From the NCBI GenBank assembly GCA_016901395.1, contig JAEAMQ010000024.1, positions 84,682-148,681 of the forward strand: DNA of 64,000 bases, read 5' to 3'. The stretch is from Prevotella sp. (lineage in GTDB: Bacteria; Bacteroidota; Bacteroidia; Bacteroidales; Bacteroidaceae). Made by a program: the position numbers and the translations under genes. Position 1 is the first letter of the stretch; each line of letters starts with the position of its first letter. Positions 43,491 through 52,751 of this stretch are shown one piece after another. The notes under the pieces are model-generated. The model did not search any database. It was not told where the DNA came from and saw only the letters and a list, made by a program, of their open reading frames with translations.

Positions 43491-44918
43491 TTATTCGTCG
43501 GTATTCAGTGTGAGGTTGGCATTCTTCTCACGCACATCTATGGGGAATGGAATGATGTAGAGTCTTGAGTTGGGCTTCAGCGTGTAGGTCTTGTGCTCCC
43601 TTGTGGTATCCACGATTGGGAATGTGCGCGAAATGGTTTTCTGATAGTCTGTCTCTGTATTAAATCGCTTTAAATCCCAAAAGCGGTTGAAGCCAAAGAG
43701 CAGTTCCTTGCGTCGCTCGTCGATGATATTCTGCATCACCTCCTGAACATCTTTTTCGACGGCAAGTGAGGCTTCGTCACCTTTGATGCGCTTGGCACGC
43801 AGCAGGTTGAGGGTTTCCGTCGCACCGCTGAGGTCGCCCAGCCGTGCCTGAGCTTCGGCTTTCATCAGGTAAACCTCGGCTGTTCGCATGCCGACAGCCA
43901 TATATTGGAACTTGCTGTAGGTAATCGATGTGTTCCAAAGTGCAGCCCCAGAGCCTTCGTCGAAATAGTAGACCATGTTGCCACTGGTTTTGAAGAAGAG
44001 GTTCAGACGCTCGTCGTTGCTCCCAAAAAGCTGCACCAGTTCGGGCGAGAGCATGCCATAGGTGTATCCGGGATTGTCTGTATAGCCTCCTTGGTAGGCA
44101 TAGTTGAGCACCTCGGGGTTGTTGCCCTTGGCATAGGTCGACTTCTTTGTCGGTCCGCCGTCAGCCTCGAAGGCCACATAGTCGATAAGGTCGCTCTTCA
44201 GGGCGAGGCTCTTCTCGGCAGCGTCGAGGGCTTTCTGGTAGTCGCGATGGAACAGATAGACCTTGGCGGCCAGCGCGTAGGCAAAGGCCTTGGACGGATG
44301 ATATTCCGTGGACGGGGTCTCCTGGATATAGGGAAGCGACTCCTCGATGTCCTTGATGATAAACTGATAGACCTGCTCCACGGTCGACTTCGTGGGTGTT
44401 GCCTCCAGGTCGTAGGCATCCATGATGGCCACGCCGCCATCTTGCGAGGCGGTGGCGGGGTCGTAAGCCTTGGCAAAGGTGTTTACCACGATGAAGTGGT
44501 CCCAGGCCCGCATGATCCGTGCTTCGGCCTTGGCCAGCCGCTTGATGCTGTCGTTGCCGATGCTGGCATCGACGTTGGAGATGACGATGTTGGACCGGAG
44601 GATATAGTCGTAGCAGTTCTCGTAGAGGTTGTTGTCCGAGAGCGTCAGCCTGTTGGCCTCCTCGTTGAAGGTCATGTTGATGCCGTCCCACGAGATGTTC
44701 TCGTAGCCGAAGATGTTGCTCTCCTTGGCCCAGGCATTGTCGGTGAGCAGGGCGAAGGCCGAGGGATAGTAGGCGCGGTTGGGATAGGGGATAAGTTCGT
44801 AATAGGTGGAGGCCGAGTCTACGGTCTTTTGGCCGGTGGGCGTGATATCCACATAATTGTCACAGGCATATAATGCAGGCATCACAAGAGCTAATGCCAA
44901 ATATAATATCTTTTTCAT
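43491..44918 (-). CDS. SusD/RagB-family glycan-binding lipoprotein
   Basis: ATG 44918 (MKKILYLALALVMPALYAC) gives 475 residues and a lipobox with Cys19, so the protein is lipid-anchored at the cell surface. The TPR-like helical SusD fold is seen in NLYENCYDYILRSN, AEARIMRAWDHFIVV, SKAFAYALAAKVYLF, and the C-terminal RTAEVYLMKAEAQARLGD and RRKELLFGFNRFWDLKRF. SusD forms the lid on the TonB-dependent SusC barrel and captures oligosaccharide or peptide ligands. The ligand is unknown, because no glycosidase, SusE/F-like protein or regulator is adjacent. It follows susC after 119 bp. Confidence 0.94.
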   Translation of the reverse strand: MKKILYLALALVMPALYACDNYVDITPTGQKTVDSASTYYELIPYPNRAYYPSAFALLTDNAWAKESNIFGYENISWDGINMTFNEEANRLTLSDNNLYENCYDYILRSNIVISNVDASIGNDSIKRLAKAEARIMRAWDHFIVVNTFAKAYDPATASQDGGVAIMDAYDLEATPTKSTVEQVYQFIIKDIEESLPYIQETPSTEYHPSKAFAYALAAKVYLFHRDYQKALDAAEKSLALKSDLIDYVAFEADGGPTKKSTYAKGNNPEVLNYAYQGGYTDNPGYTYGMLSPELVQLFGSNDERLNLFFKTSGNMVYYFDEGSGAALWNTSITYSKFQYMAVGMRTAEVYLMKAEAQARLGDLSGATETLNLLRAKRIKGDEASLAVEKDVQEVMQNIIDERRKELLFGFNRFWDLKRFNTETDYQKTISRTFPIVDTTREHKTYTLKPNSRLYIIPFPIDVREKNANLTLNTDE

Positions 44919-45037
44919 AATGTTTCTTTTTACATTTAAGAGTTGCAAGGGCAAAGTCGGATTGGTGACAGGTCTCCTCCCGCCTTTGTCTCCTCAGCTC
45001 TTATCTTTTTTACCTTGGTGTTGTCATTTCACATGCA

Positions 45038-48000
45038 TCAGAAACTGGTCGAAAGTCCAATGGCAAACGTTTTTGGCATCGACATGCCGCGTGTGCCACT
45101 GTTCAGGCCGTAGCTCTCGGGGTCGATATGGTTGCCCGCCTTGGCCCATGTAAACAGGTTGTTCATCTGGCAAGTGAGCTTGGTGGGGCCGAGATGTACG
45201 GCATGTAGCCACCGTGAAGGCAGATTGTATGCCAAAGAGAGAGATCTCAGTTTCACATAGTCGGCACTTTTCACATTGATGTCGCCATATTTATACCAGT
45301 CATTGAATGTCGATGCATAGGTCTTATTGGCATCGGGCATGTCTATATACATTCTTACTCCCTGAGACCCTTCGCTCCATCGATTGACAATATCTGCCAG
45401 AGTCTGGGAGCCGGCTACATCATTGAGCTCGACAACGGCATACCGCAACTTGTTTCCTCCACTGTAAACCAAGAGCAAGTTCAACTCCAGATCCTTCCAT
45501 CGGGCGTTCACTCCGAAAGAGCCGTTGTATTTGGGAGTCAGCGTACCCATATTGCGCAGGTCGTCGGTGCCTTTAAGAGAGGAGGTCAGGGTGATGTCTT
45601 TCACCGTGCCGTCTTCATTGAAAGTCACGAGATCATTGCCCTCTGCATCTTGAGCCACAGGATATCCGTTTTCAATTCGGTCGATGTGATAAGCCCAAAG
45701 GGTGTTGTAGGCAGTGCCCTCCATGAAATAATTCTGAGGACTTGTAATAAACGACGAGGCATAGTCTGACGCGCTGTGGTCCACCTTGAGCATCTTGTTG
45801 TTGTTGTGGGCATAGGTAAAGCTCAATCCGAGCGTCCAGTCACGTTTGCGAATCAGGTTGGCATTTACAGAAAGTTCTACACCTCTGTTGCGCATCTCGC
45901 CATTGTTGACCACTCGGCTTTCTGCTCCGAGTGTAGGGTCCATGTAGCGACGCACGAGCAGGTCGGAGGCATGACGGTTGTAATATTCGAGGCTTCCGTT
46001 CACGATGTTGTTGAAAAGACGGAAGTCCAAGCCCAGGTTCAGGGTGGCAGTCTTCTCCCAGCGCAGTTTCGGATTGGGCAGATCGTCGTCGTCATAGTTG
46101 AGATAGGTGGAGCGGATGGGGTTGCTCTGGGTCTTCTTGGTCACAACAAAATAGGTGGTTGAGGCTTGGTCTACATTGCCGTTCACACCATAGGTGGCGC
46201 GCAGTTTGAGGTAGTCGAGCCAGCTCACGTCCTTCATCCATTTCTCCTCTGATATCAGCCAGCTGGCACCAAGGCTCCAGAGCGGGTGGCGCTGGTTCTT
46301 GATGTCGAGTCCGAAGAGATCGGCCTCGTCCCATCGGATGCTGCCCGAGAGGCTATATCTGTATAATAAGGAGTAGCTTGCGTTGGCATAGAAGCTCGCG
46401 TAGCGGTGTGTGGTCTCTTTCTGAGAAAGGGAGAGCCCACCCAGTTTGATGGTGTTGCCGCTCAGCTGTGATGTCCCCACACCGTCGTTGTAGGTGTTCC
46501 AGTCCATGCGGGCAGAGGTCAGCGTCTGCGGGTCGTAGCCATACATGAGCTGCTCGATGAGCCTCGGTGTCTTGTTCTGTCGCAGCTCCAGACCCATGAT
46601 GGCACTCACGTTGTGGATGTTCCAGGCACGGTCAAAGTTCAACTGATTACGTAGGGTGTAAGCGTTTCTGTTAGCTTGGCTCTGGTAATATCTTCCCCCG
46701 TCGGGCAGCGTGCTGTTGCCATCGCTGTCGATCATGGCATTATGGGTCATGCGCATGAGATAAGAGTCGGCCGCATCATAGCTCTCGGCCTTCGAGGAGG
46801 TCCACTCATACTGATAGGAAAAGTTGTAACGGAAGAACTTCAGAAACTTTGCTTCTAAAGCCACAAACGGACGGAGGTTTACGTTGCGGGTCTTGGTGAT
46901 ACCCTCACCAAGTGCGTCGATCACATTAAATCCAAAGCTCTGGTAGGGCGAGACACCTGTATAACTGCTTACAACCGAGCCGTTGAATGCAGATCCGGAA
47001 TACCCATCTACGTTTACATAGGGAGAGGTATACTTGTTGCCATTGGCATCATAGATCTGTTCGTAGCGCTGTTGCAGTCCATAGTCATAATTCTCTGGTG
47101 AGTAGTCTTGGCTCATGCGGGCATCTATTCCAGCCGTGGCTTTAAGCCATCTGTTCACCTGATAACTACTCTTATAGTAGAGTGAGAATGTGTTGCTATG
47201 GTCATTGATCAGTCTGTTTTTATCGCCTTCAAATTGGAACGAGAGAAAATGGTTGCTTTTTCCGGCCTTCTGTGACAGGCTCACATTATAGCGTTGCATC
47301 ATCTGGGTGCGCCAGGCGTAGTCTCTAAACTGGCTGTAGTAATCGTTGTTCCGCCATTGGGCTATCGTCGTGGCTACCTCGTTGGCCGAAATGTTGCCGT
47401 TGGCCTGATCGAGATAGAGCTGGAAGAGAGGATTGTAGTATCCGCTCTTGTAGGTGCTCAGGAAGTTTGCGGCAGAGCCCTGACGCTCCACTCCTGCATT
47501 GAACACGTCGGTCTGGTAGTCGATGATGTCGCTGGTGGAAGCCAGATTAAGGCCGCTGAAACTGGGTTTTGTGGTGAAAAACCAGTCGGCATTCACATTC
47601 ACGTGTACACCGTTGTTGCGTGCCTGCTTGGTCGTCACAACGATGACACCATTGGCTGCACGTGCACCGTAGATGGAAGCAGCAGCGGCATCCTTCAGCA
47701 CGGTGACGCTTTCCACATTGTAGGAGTTGATTTGGTCGAGCGTAAGCGTAGTGGGCATGTCGTCGACCACGATGAGGGGAGTGGTGCCAACCTCGGTGGA
47801 GAATGTGCCCACACCTCTCAGGATAGGACTCATGTCACCCGTGTTGGGGTTGATGTCCATGCGCAAGCCAGCCACCTGACCCTCCAGGGAGGAGAACAGA
47901 TTTTGGTGCATCTGACGGTTCAGGGCCGTGGAGTCTACAAAACCAAATGCAGCTGTAGACCGTTCGCGTGATATTTTCTGATATCCTGTCGATACCACTT

Positions 48001-48358
48001 GCACCTCAGCAATCTGATTGCTTTGCTCATGCATCGTAACATTTAATTGGGAAAGGCCCTTCACGGTTGCCTGATAAGGCTCAAAGCCAATATATCTGAA
48101 AACAAGAATGGTGTTGTCCCCATCTATCTGGATGGTGTATCTGCCGTTGGCGCCTGTGGTTGTTGCACCCTCTATGCTGCCTTTTTTTACAATGCTTACG
48201 CCGTAGAGCGGCTCTCCGTTCTGATCAGTCACTTGTCCGTTGATGGTTTTCTGAGCCTGTACAGCAAGACTGTTCAGTAGCACGACTGCTACCACAAGTA
48301 TACGAGCAACAGGATAGAAAGCCGACAATCGGTTCTCCTTATTCTTTGCTTGATTCAT
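45038..48358 (-). CDS. SusC/RagA-family TonB-dependent receptor
   Basis: The start is ATG 48358 (MNQAKNKENRLSAFYPV), 1106 residues; the upstream in-frame residues precede the signal peptide (RILVVAVVLLNSLAVQAQ) and are unlikely to be translated. After cleavage comes the carboxypeptidase-like regulatory domain (INGQVTDQNGEPLYGVSI..GRYTIQI), a TonB-box region (IAEVQVVSTGYQ), the plug (LIVVDDMPTTLTLDQINSYNVESVTVLKDAAAASIYGARAANG split across residues 200-260) and the 22-strand barrel ending MPKTFAIGLSTSF. It imports glycan fragments using TonB-ExbBD energy. It pairs with the SusD gene just downstream. Confidence 0.95.
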   Translation of the reverse strand: MNQAKNKENRLSAFYPVARILVVAVVLLNSLAVQAQKTINGQVTDQNGEPLYGVSIVKKGSIEGATTTGANGRYTIQIDGDNTILVFRYIGFEPYQATVKGLSQLNVTMHEQSNQIAEVQVVSTGYQKISRERSTAAFGFVDSTALNRQMHQNLFSSLEGQVAGLRMDINPNTGDMSPILRGVGTFSTEVGTTPLIVVDDMPTTLTLDQINSYNVESVTVLKDAAAASIYGARAANGVIVVTTKQARNNGVHVNVNADWFFTTKPSFSGLNLASTSDIIDYQTDVFNAGVERQGSAANFLSTYKSGYYNPLFQLYLDQANGNISANEVATTIAQWRNNDYYSQFRDYAWRTQMMQRYNVSLSQKAGKSNHFLSFQFEGDKNRLINDHSNTFSLYYKSSYQVNRWLKATAGIDARMSQDYSPENYDYGLQQRYEQIYDANGNKYTSPYVNVDGYSGSAFNGSVVSSYTGVSPYQSFGFNVIDALGEGITKTRNVNLRPFVALEAKFLKFFRYNFSYQYEWTSSKAESYDAADSYLMRMTHNAMIDSDGNSTLPDGGRYYQSQANRNAYTLRNQLNFDRAWNIHNVSAIMGLELRQNKTPRLIEQLMYGYDPQTLTSARMDWNTYNDGVGTSQLSGNTIKLGGLSLSQKETTHRYASFYANASYSLLYRYSLSGSIRWDEADLFGLDIKNQRHPLWSLGASWLISEEKWMKDVSWLDYLKLRATYGVNGNVDQASTTYFVVTKKTQSNPIRSTYLNYDDDDLPNPKLRWEKTATLNLGLDFRLFNNIVNGSLEYYNRHASDLLVRRYMDPTLGAESRVVNNGEMRNRGVELSVNANLIRKRDWTLGLSFTYAHNNNKMLKVDHSASDYASSFITSPQNYFMEGTAYNTLWAYHIDRIENGYPVAQDAEGNDLVTFNEDGTVKDITLTSSLKGTDDLRNMGTLTPKYNGSFGVNARWKDLELNLLLVYSGGNKLRYAVVELNDVAGSQTLADIVNRWSEGSQGVRMYIDMPDANKTYASTFNDWYKYGDINVKSADYVKLRSLSLAYNLPSRWLHAVHLGPTKLTCQMNNLFTWAKAGNHIDPESYGLNSGTRGMSMPKTFAIGLSTSF

Positions 48359-48479
48359 AAATGATGAGATTAAAAACTGATAAAAATAAAATAAACTGAA
48401 ACCTTGGATTGAATTACGCTTAATTGATGTGTTGGCGAACATTACATCTTTGACAATAAATCTCTCTCTTAACTGATTG

Positions 48480-48487
48480 CAAATTTA
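48480..48487 (-). promoter_or_regulatory. -7 element of the susC-susD promoter
   Basis: TAAATTTG on the minus strand, giving a leader of about 115 nt before the susC ATG. No clear -33 TTTG at 19-20 bp, which suggests activator-dependent expression as in other sus operons. Confidence 0.5.
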
Positions 48488-48583
48488 AACAAAAAGGAAC
48501 AAAAATAAACATTCTTGTTCGGTTTTAACATTTTCATAATCAGATAATAATGAGTTCTTTTCCGAAAGGAGTGTCAATCGTTG

Positions 48584-49384
48584 TCATTCGCGCATCTCGT
48601 TCTGCAATACGGTACAGAACTGTTGCACTACATCAAGCATGTCTGGTTCCAGATAGTTGCAGGCTTTGTCGTAGAATGTTTCGGGAACGTCGTAGAAGGC
48701 CTCGGCAATAGATCCGCAGATGGCCGCTTTCGTATCGGTATCTCCACGTACCATCACAGCTTTCCTTATCGCATCTTCAAAGCTATTGCTGTCAAGAAAA
48801 CAGCGAATGGCCCATGGCACGGTCTCTTGACAAGAGGCATCAAAATGGCCCTCGGATCCGATTTTGTAGATATCTCTCAAGGGTGGTATGTCGTAACCGA
48901 AATTGCGTTTTACGGCATTTTCCACTTCTTCTTTCGTAATACGGCAGGTGCGCAGCCAGTAGATAAGCGTAGCTACACATTGTGCTCCCTTGATGGCTTC
49001 CTTATGCATGTGGCTGCAAATGGCACTGTTTTTTGCTTCTCGCAAGACAGCGTCGTAATCACTGTAAAGCCAACCTACGGCCGACACCCGCATTGCTGCT
49101 CCGTTGCCCCATGAGTTGTGGGGTTTAGGATCGGTGGAAGCCAGCCATTCGGCAAACATGCCTCCGTAAGCGCCCTTGGGATGAGGGTATCGGTGGCCCC
49201 AGTCATGTAGGGCATCGCGGTAATATCGGTGGTTTAGGATAGCATCGCCCACGGCAATGGTCATCACCGTGTCATCCGTATAATCGCATCGCGGCTTGTC
49301 CATGAACAGGGTGAACTGGTCTTGGGGCGTCTCGTCAAACTCAAAGCGCGACCCAATGATATCTCCAATAATGGCTCCAAGCAT
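48584..49384 (-). CDS. ADP-ribosylglycohydrolase family protein (DraG-like)
   Basis: The 266-residue all-helical protein starts MLGAIIGDIIGSRFEF. The dinuclear metal site is TDDT (residues 36-39) plus GDTDTKAAICGSIAEAF near the C-terminus, both required in DraG/ARH enzymes. These remove ADP-ribose from proteins, nucleic acid or small molecules. No ADP-ribosyltransferase gene lies nearby, so the target is open. It is a single gene. The heptamer array and tRNA-Arg lie upstream. Confidence 0.93.
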   Translation of the reverse strand: MLGAIIGDIIGSRFEFDETPQDQFTLFMDKPRCDYTDDTVMTIAVGDAILNHRYYRDALHDWGHRYPHPKGAYGGMFAEWLASTDPKPHNSWGNGAAMRVSAVGWLYSDYDAVLREAKNSAICSHMHKEAIKGAQCVATLIYWLRTCRITKEEVENAVKRNFGYDIPPLRDIYKIGSEGHFDASCQETVPWAIRCFLDSNSFEDAIRKAVMVRGDTDTKAAICGSIAEAFYDVPETFYDKACNYLEPDMLDVVQQFCTVLQNEMRE

Positions 49385-49418
49385 AGTAATAAAAAGTTAG
49401 TAGTAAGGAAATACAAAT

Positions 49419-49495
49419 GTGGAATTTCGCGTATGGAATTAGCAATGTGAAATGTGGAATAATTCATCATTCGCCATTCATCATTCGTCAATCCT
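49419..49495. repeat. Heptamer array with inverted second half, between tRNA-Arg and ADP-ribosylglycohydrolase gene
   Basis: Eleven 7-bp units in one unbroken phase. The first six are GTGGAAT-like (GTGGAAT, TTCGCGT, ATGGAAT, TAGCAAT, GTGAAAT, GTGGAAT). The next five are the complementary word (AATTCAT, CATTCGC, CATTCAT, CATTCGT, CAATCCT). The two halves can pair. The same layout is seen at 33815. Confidence 0.85.
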
Positions 49496-49499
49496 TTTG

Positions 49500-49571
49500 T
49501 ACTCCGACCGGGAATCGAACCCGGATCAAAGGTTTAGGAAACCTCCGTTCTATCCATTGAACTATCAGAGC
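49500..49571 (-). tRNA. tRNA-Arg (anticodon CCT)
   Basis: A 72-nt cloverleaf on the minus strand: acceptor GCTCTGA/TCGGAGT (G1-U72 and one G-U), D-arm GTTC..GAAC, anticodon loop TTCCTAA with CCT at 34-36, T-arm CCGGG-TTCGATT-CCCGG, discriminator A. No encoded CCA. It reads AGG codons. Confidence 0.95.
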
Positions 49572-49730
49572 TTAGCTTGCTTTGTCGTACAAAGGTAAAC
49601 TATTTTATGCAAAGGCCCAAGAAAAGCTGGGAAAATATTGATGGTCTTCATAGGTCTATTTCCCCTTTTGGTTCTACTGACAACGCTGTCTCTTCTTCTG
49701 ATAGCCTTCTTGTCACTTGCACCTTATGAA

Positions 49731-49762
49731 AAAAGCTGCCTCAGCAAGAATGCTAAGGCAGC
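49731..49762 (-). terminator. Terminator of the superoxide reductase gene
   Basis: GCTGCCTCAGCA (49735-49746) pairs with TGCTAAGGCAGC (49751-49762), one mismatch, loop AGAA. The T-run lies on the minus-strand exit. It is nearly the same hairpin as at 31188. Confidence 0.85.
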
Positions 49763-49808
49763 CTGGTATATCTTTACCACGTAGCCCGAAGGCTACCATG
49801 GTGAATGA

Positions 49809-50180
49809 TTATTCTGCTTTCCAAAGACCGTGGAGGTTGCAATACTCACGGGCGCAAACGGCCTTGGCATCGGTCTTAAACTCAGCCACAGGCTTGTCTG
49901 TCGGCTCGAGATACTTGCGCAGCACTTGGTTGTCATCGGTGAAAAGCTCGATCCACTGGATGTAATGAGCCTCTGTCATAGGATGCTCCACAGAGCCTAC
50001 GCTCACGCGATAGCCACCTTCGATTTTCTCAATCACAGGTACGTGCTTCTCGGTAGCGGCATCGGTGGTGTTTTCCACCAACTGCTCCAAACCACTTGCA
50101 AGCTGTCCATCGCCTGCTGTTAATACCTCAACAAGGCTGCCTGATGCAGCGCTCTTATAGATTTCGTTTCTTTTTGCCAT
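49809..50180 (-). CDS. Superoxide reductase of the desulfoferrodoxin family, without the rubredoxin-like iron site
   Basis: The 123-residue protein aligns by eye over its whole length with desulfoferrodoxin. The catalytic iron site is intact: His in EKHVPVIE with the preceding Lys, His in VEHPM, His in AHYIQW, and Cys and His in CNLHGLW. The N-terminal desulforedoxin domain keeps its shape (EIYKSAASGSLVEVLTAG) but the cysteines that bind the second iron (YKCxxCG and a CC pair) are replaced by Ser/Ala. This is the one-iron class known from Treponema. It reduces superoxide to peroxide in the cytoplasm of anaerobes. Single gene with a consensus promoter. Confidence 0.92.
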   Translation of the reverse strand: MAKRNEIYKSAASGSLVEVLTAGDGQLASGLEQLVENTTDAATEKHVPVIEKIEGGYRVSVGSVEHPMTEAHYIQWIELFTDDNQVLRKYLEPTDKPVAEFKTDAKAVCAREYCNLHGLWKAE

Positions 50181-50217
50181 AATTATTATTGTTTGTTATA
50201 AATTCGTCCTTGTTTTG

Positions 50218-50248
50218 CAAATATAGGAGTTATTTCTGAATTACGCAA
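50218..50248 (-). promoter_or_regulatory. Promoter of the superoxide reductase gene
   Basis: Minus strand: TTG (50246-50248), 20 bp, TATATTTG (50218-50225). The leader is about 35 nt. Confidence 0.75.
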
Positions 50249-50458
50249 GAATTTTATTGTAATAATTTCAGTTTTAGTGCTTTTTAATGTTTGGTCAACT
50301 ATTGGTTGCTCTCTTCCCTGAAAAGATAATCGGGCATAAGTTGCTGTATCTGTTCTCTTTTCAAGGCGCTTCAAGCCAGCCTGTTACGTTGAAAATCATC
50401 TCCCCGAAAAACAATCATGCCAAGCCTCTGGACGAAGCTTGGCATGAAAAAATAGATG

Positions 50459-50529
50459 TTGTCCTACGCGGATTCGAACCACGACTGAGAGAACCAAAAA
50501 CTCTAGTGCTACCATTACACCATAGGACA
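50459..50529 (-). tRNA. tRNA-Gln (anticodon TTG)
   Basis: A 71-nt cloverleaf: acceptor TGTCCTA/TAGGACA, D-arm GTGT..GCAC, anticodon arm AGAGT-TTTTGGT-TCTCT with TTG at 34-36, T-arm CGTGG-TTCGAAT-CCGCG, discriminator A. The closing pair of the anticodon stem (31-39) is T-T, an unusual mismatch. It lies downstream of tyrS on the same strand. Confidence 0.92.
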
Positions 50530-50640
50530 ATCGGTTGATTGGGCTGAAGACGTACTTCAGCGGGTGCAAAGGTAGTGGTTTTTTAGGCCACTACCAAATT
50601 TTTATTCCACTTTCTTTAACCTTTCGGATGGGCCGGAAGA

Positions 50641-51939
50641 CTATTTCACGGTGATGAGATAGTAATTCTTCTTGCCCTTCTGCACGAGGAGATACTTGCC
50701 GTCGATGAGGTCGTCGGCAGTGACGGTCTGGTCGAAAGCGGTGAGTTTCTCCTTGTTAAGGCTTACTCCGCCACCCTTCACCATCTTGCGCATCTCGCCC
50801 TTGCTGGGGAAGATGTCCCAGCCTTCCTGACAGAACAGGTCGATGGCGGTGCCGCCGAGCAGGTCGCGGGAGAGGTCATAGTGGGGCACATCCTGGAACA
50901 CATCGTTGAGGGTTGCCTCGTCGAGCTGCGCGAGCTGGTCCTTGGTGGCTTTGCCAAAGAGGATGTTGGAGGCGGCGATGGCCATGTCGAGGTCTTCCTT
51001 GGAGTGTACCATTGTGGTCACTTCCTCGGCCAGACGGCGTTGCAAAACGCGACGTCCCGGGTCCTCACGGTGCTCCGAAATGAGGGCCTCGATGGTGGGT
51101 TGATCGAGGTCGGTGAATATCTTGATGTAGCGTTCGGCATCGTCGTCGGTGACGTTGAGCCAGAACTGGTAGAACGCATAGGGCGTGGTGCGGTTGCGGT
51201 CGAGCCACACATTGCCGCTCTCGGTCTTGCCAAACTTCTTGCCATCGGCCTTGGTGATGAGCGGACAAGTGATGCAGAAGGCCTCGGCTTCGTTGCCAAG
51301 GGTGCGGCGGATAAGCTCCGTTCCGGTGGTCATGTTGCCCCACTGGTCGTTGCCGCCGAGCTGCAGACGCACGCCATATTTCTCATATTGATAGAGGAAG
51401 TCGTAGCCCTGGAGGAGCTGATAGGTAAACTCGGTGAAGCTCAGACCGTCGCGTGCCTCACCGTTGAGGCGCTTCTGCACGCTGTCTTTGGCCATCATGT
51501 AGTTCACTGTGATATGTTTTCCGACAGTGCGGGCAAAGTCGAGGAAGGTGAAATCCTTCATCCAGTCGTAGTTGTTCACCATTTCTGCCTTGTTGGGCTC
51601 TGTGCCGTCGAAGTCGAGGAACTTGGAAACCTGCTTCTTGATAGCCTCCTGATTGTGGTAGAGGGTGTCGGCATCGAGAAGGTTGCGCTCCTGACTCTTG
51701 CCCGAAGGGTCACCGATCATGCCCGTGGCACCACCCACAAGCAGATAAGGTTTGTGTCCGCAACGCTGGAGATGACGCAGCATCATGATACCGCAGAGGT
51801 GTCCGATATGCAGCGAATCGGCCGTGGGGTCGGTGCCCAGATAGGCCGACACCATGTTCTTCATGAGGTATTCCTCGGTACCTGGCATGATTTGGGCCAG
51901 CATACCTCGCCATTTCAGTTCTTCAACAAAGTTCTTCAT
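50641..51939 (-). CDS. tyrS: Tyrosine--tRNA ligase
   Basis: The 432-residue class I synthetase has HIGH at 44-47 ([10 protein letters not shown]), the tyrosine-site motif GGNDQWGNM and a KMSKS-type loop KFGKT. The C-terminal S4-like RNA-binding domain follows ([17 protein letters not shown]). It is the last protein gene of the cluster DUF4271 - hemD - rnpA - yidD - tyrS, 84 bp after yidD. tRNA-Gln lies a little downstream. Confidence 0.97.
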   Translation of the reverse strand: MKNFVEELKWRGMLAQIMPGTEEYLMKNMVSAYLGTDPTADSLHIGHLCGIMMLRHLQRCGHKPYLLVGGATGMIGDPSGKSQERNLLDADTLYHNQEAIKKQVSKFLDFDGTEPNKAEMVNNYDWMKDFTFLDFARTVGKHITVNYMMAKDSVQKRLNGEARDGLSFTEFTYQLLQGYDFLYQYEKYGVRLQLGGNDQWGNMTTGTELIRRTLGNEAEAFCITCPLITKADGKKFGKTESGNVWLDRNRTTPYAFYQFWLNVTDDDAERYIKIFTDLDQPTIEALISEHREDPGRRVLQRRLAEEVTTMVHSKEDLDMAIAASNILFGKATKDQLAQLDEATLNDVFQDVPHYDLSRDLLGGTAIDLFCQEGWDIFPSKGEMRKMVKGGGVSLNKEKLTAFDQTVTADDLIDGKYLLVQKGKKNYYLITVK

Positions 51940-52023
51940 TTTTAATAATTGTTGTTTGATTGAAGCCCAACAGTTTTGACAAGTCTCTTGGGCAAAGTGT
52001 TATCGGGGCGCCTTTCGGACAAC

Positions 52024-52275
52024 TTACGGAACGGGATCGTACCCGCTTCCACCCCAGGGGTTGCATCTCAGAATTCGCCAGATGGCCAGCAACAGGCCCT
52101 TGATGGGGCCGTGTTTGAGGATGGCTTGCCGCGCATACTCGGAGCATGTGGGTGTAAAGCGGCAGGATGGCGGTGTGTAGGGGGTGATAAACTTCTGGTA
52201 GAACACGATGGGCTGGACCAGAAGCCAGGCTGCGGCGTGCGCAATGGTGTGGAGAATAGACTTGAATGTTGTCAC
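52024..52275 (-). CDS. yidD: Membrane protein insertion efficiency factor YidD
   Basis: The 83-residue protein carries the family core [24 protein letters not shown] with its cysteines, then [29 protein letters not shown]. It is a small amphipathic inner-membrane protein that assists the YidC insertase. It overlaps rnpA by 4 bp, the classical rnpA-yidD arrangement. Confidence 0.95.
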   Translation of the reverse strand: MTTFKSILHTIAHAAAWLLVQPIVFYQKFITPYTPPSCRFTPTCSEYARQAILKHGPIKGLLLAIWRILRCNPWGGSGYDPVP

Positions 52276-52742
52276 GCCTCGTCCTCCTTCCTGGTGGGTG
52301 ATGATGTGATTTCCTCGGGCTGTGGGGCCTGCTGGCGCAACTTTTCTTTCTGATGGAGCCGCTCGCTAACCCGTTTGAGCAGGTTGACCATGCGCGATTC
52401 CACTTCCTCGGTGGTACGCAGATGGCTGTCGAGCCAGATGAATGCGAGTGCCACGGGATAGTCGGCAACAAGACTCTTGTGCCTGCGGTAGGCCTCACGC
52501 ACCTGTCGTTTCACCCGGTTGCGCCTCACAGCACGCTTGAAACAGCGCTTGGGTACGCTGATGAGAAAGCGTGATTGTGGCAGGTTGGAGCCCTCACCGT
52601 CCTGCCCCTCCGTCTGCATATACACAACTCTCAGCGGGAAGGCCGACATAGAATGACTATGGCCACCCTGAAAGAGGGCATCTATCAGCTTCTTGCTATA
52701 TATCCGCTCCTCCTTGTGAAGTGTGGAGGGAAAGGTAGACAT
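52272..52742 (-). CDS. rnpA: Ribonuclease P protein component
   Basis: The 156-residue basic protein contains the diagnostic RNR motif in [22 protein letters not shown] and the N-terminal [16 protein letters not shown]. It assists the catalytic RNA in tRNA 5' processing. The C-terminal 40 residues ([27 protein letters not shown]) form a low-complexity tail longer than in E. coli. It overlaps yidD by 4 bp and follows hemD by 9 bp. There is no dnaA/rpmH neighbour. Confidence 0.95.
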   Translation of the reverse strand: MSTFPSTLHKEERIYSKKLIDALFQGGHSHSMSAFPLRVVYMQTEGQDGEGSNLPQSRFLISVPKRCFKRAVRRNRVKRQVREAYRRHKSLVADYPVALAFIWLDSHLRTTEEVESRMVNLLKRVSERLHQKEKLRQQAPQPEEITSSPTRKEDEA

Positions 52743-52751
52743 CTGTCCCGT

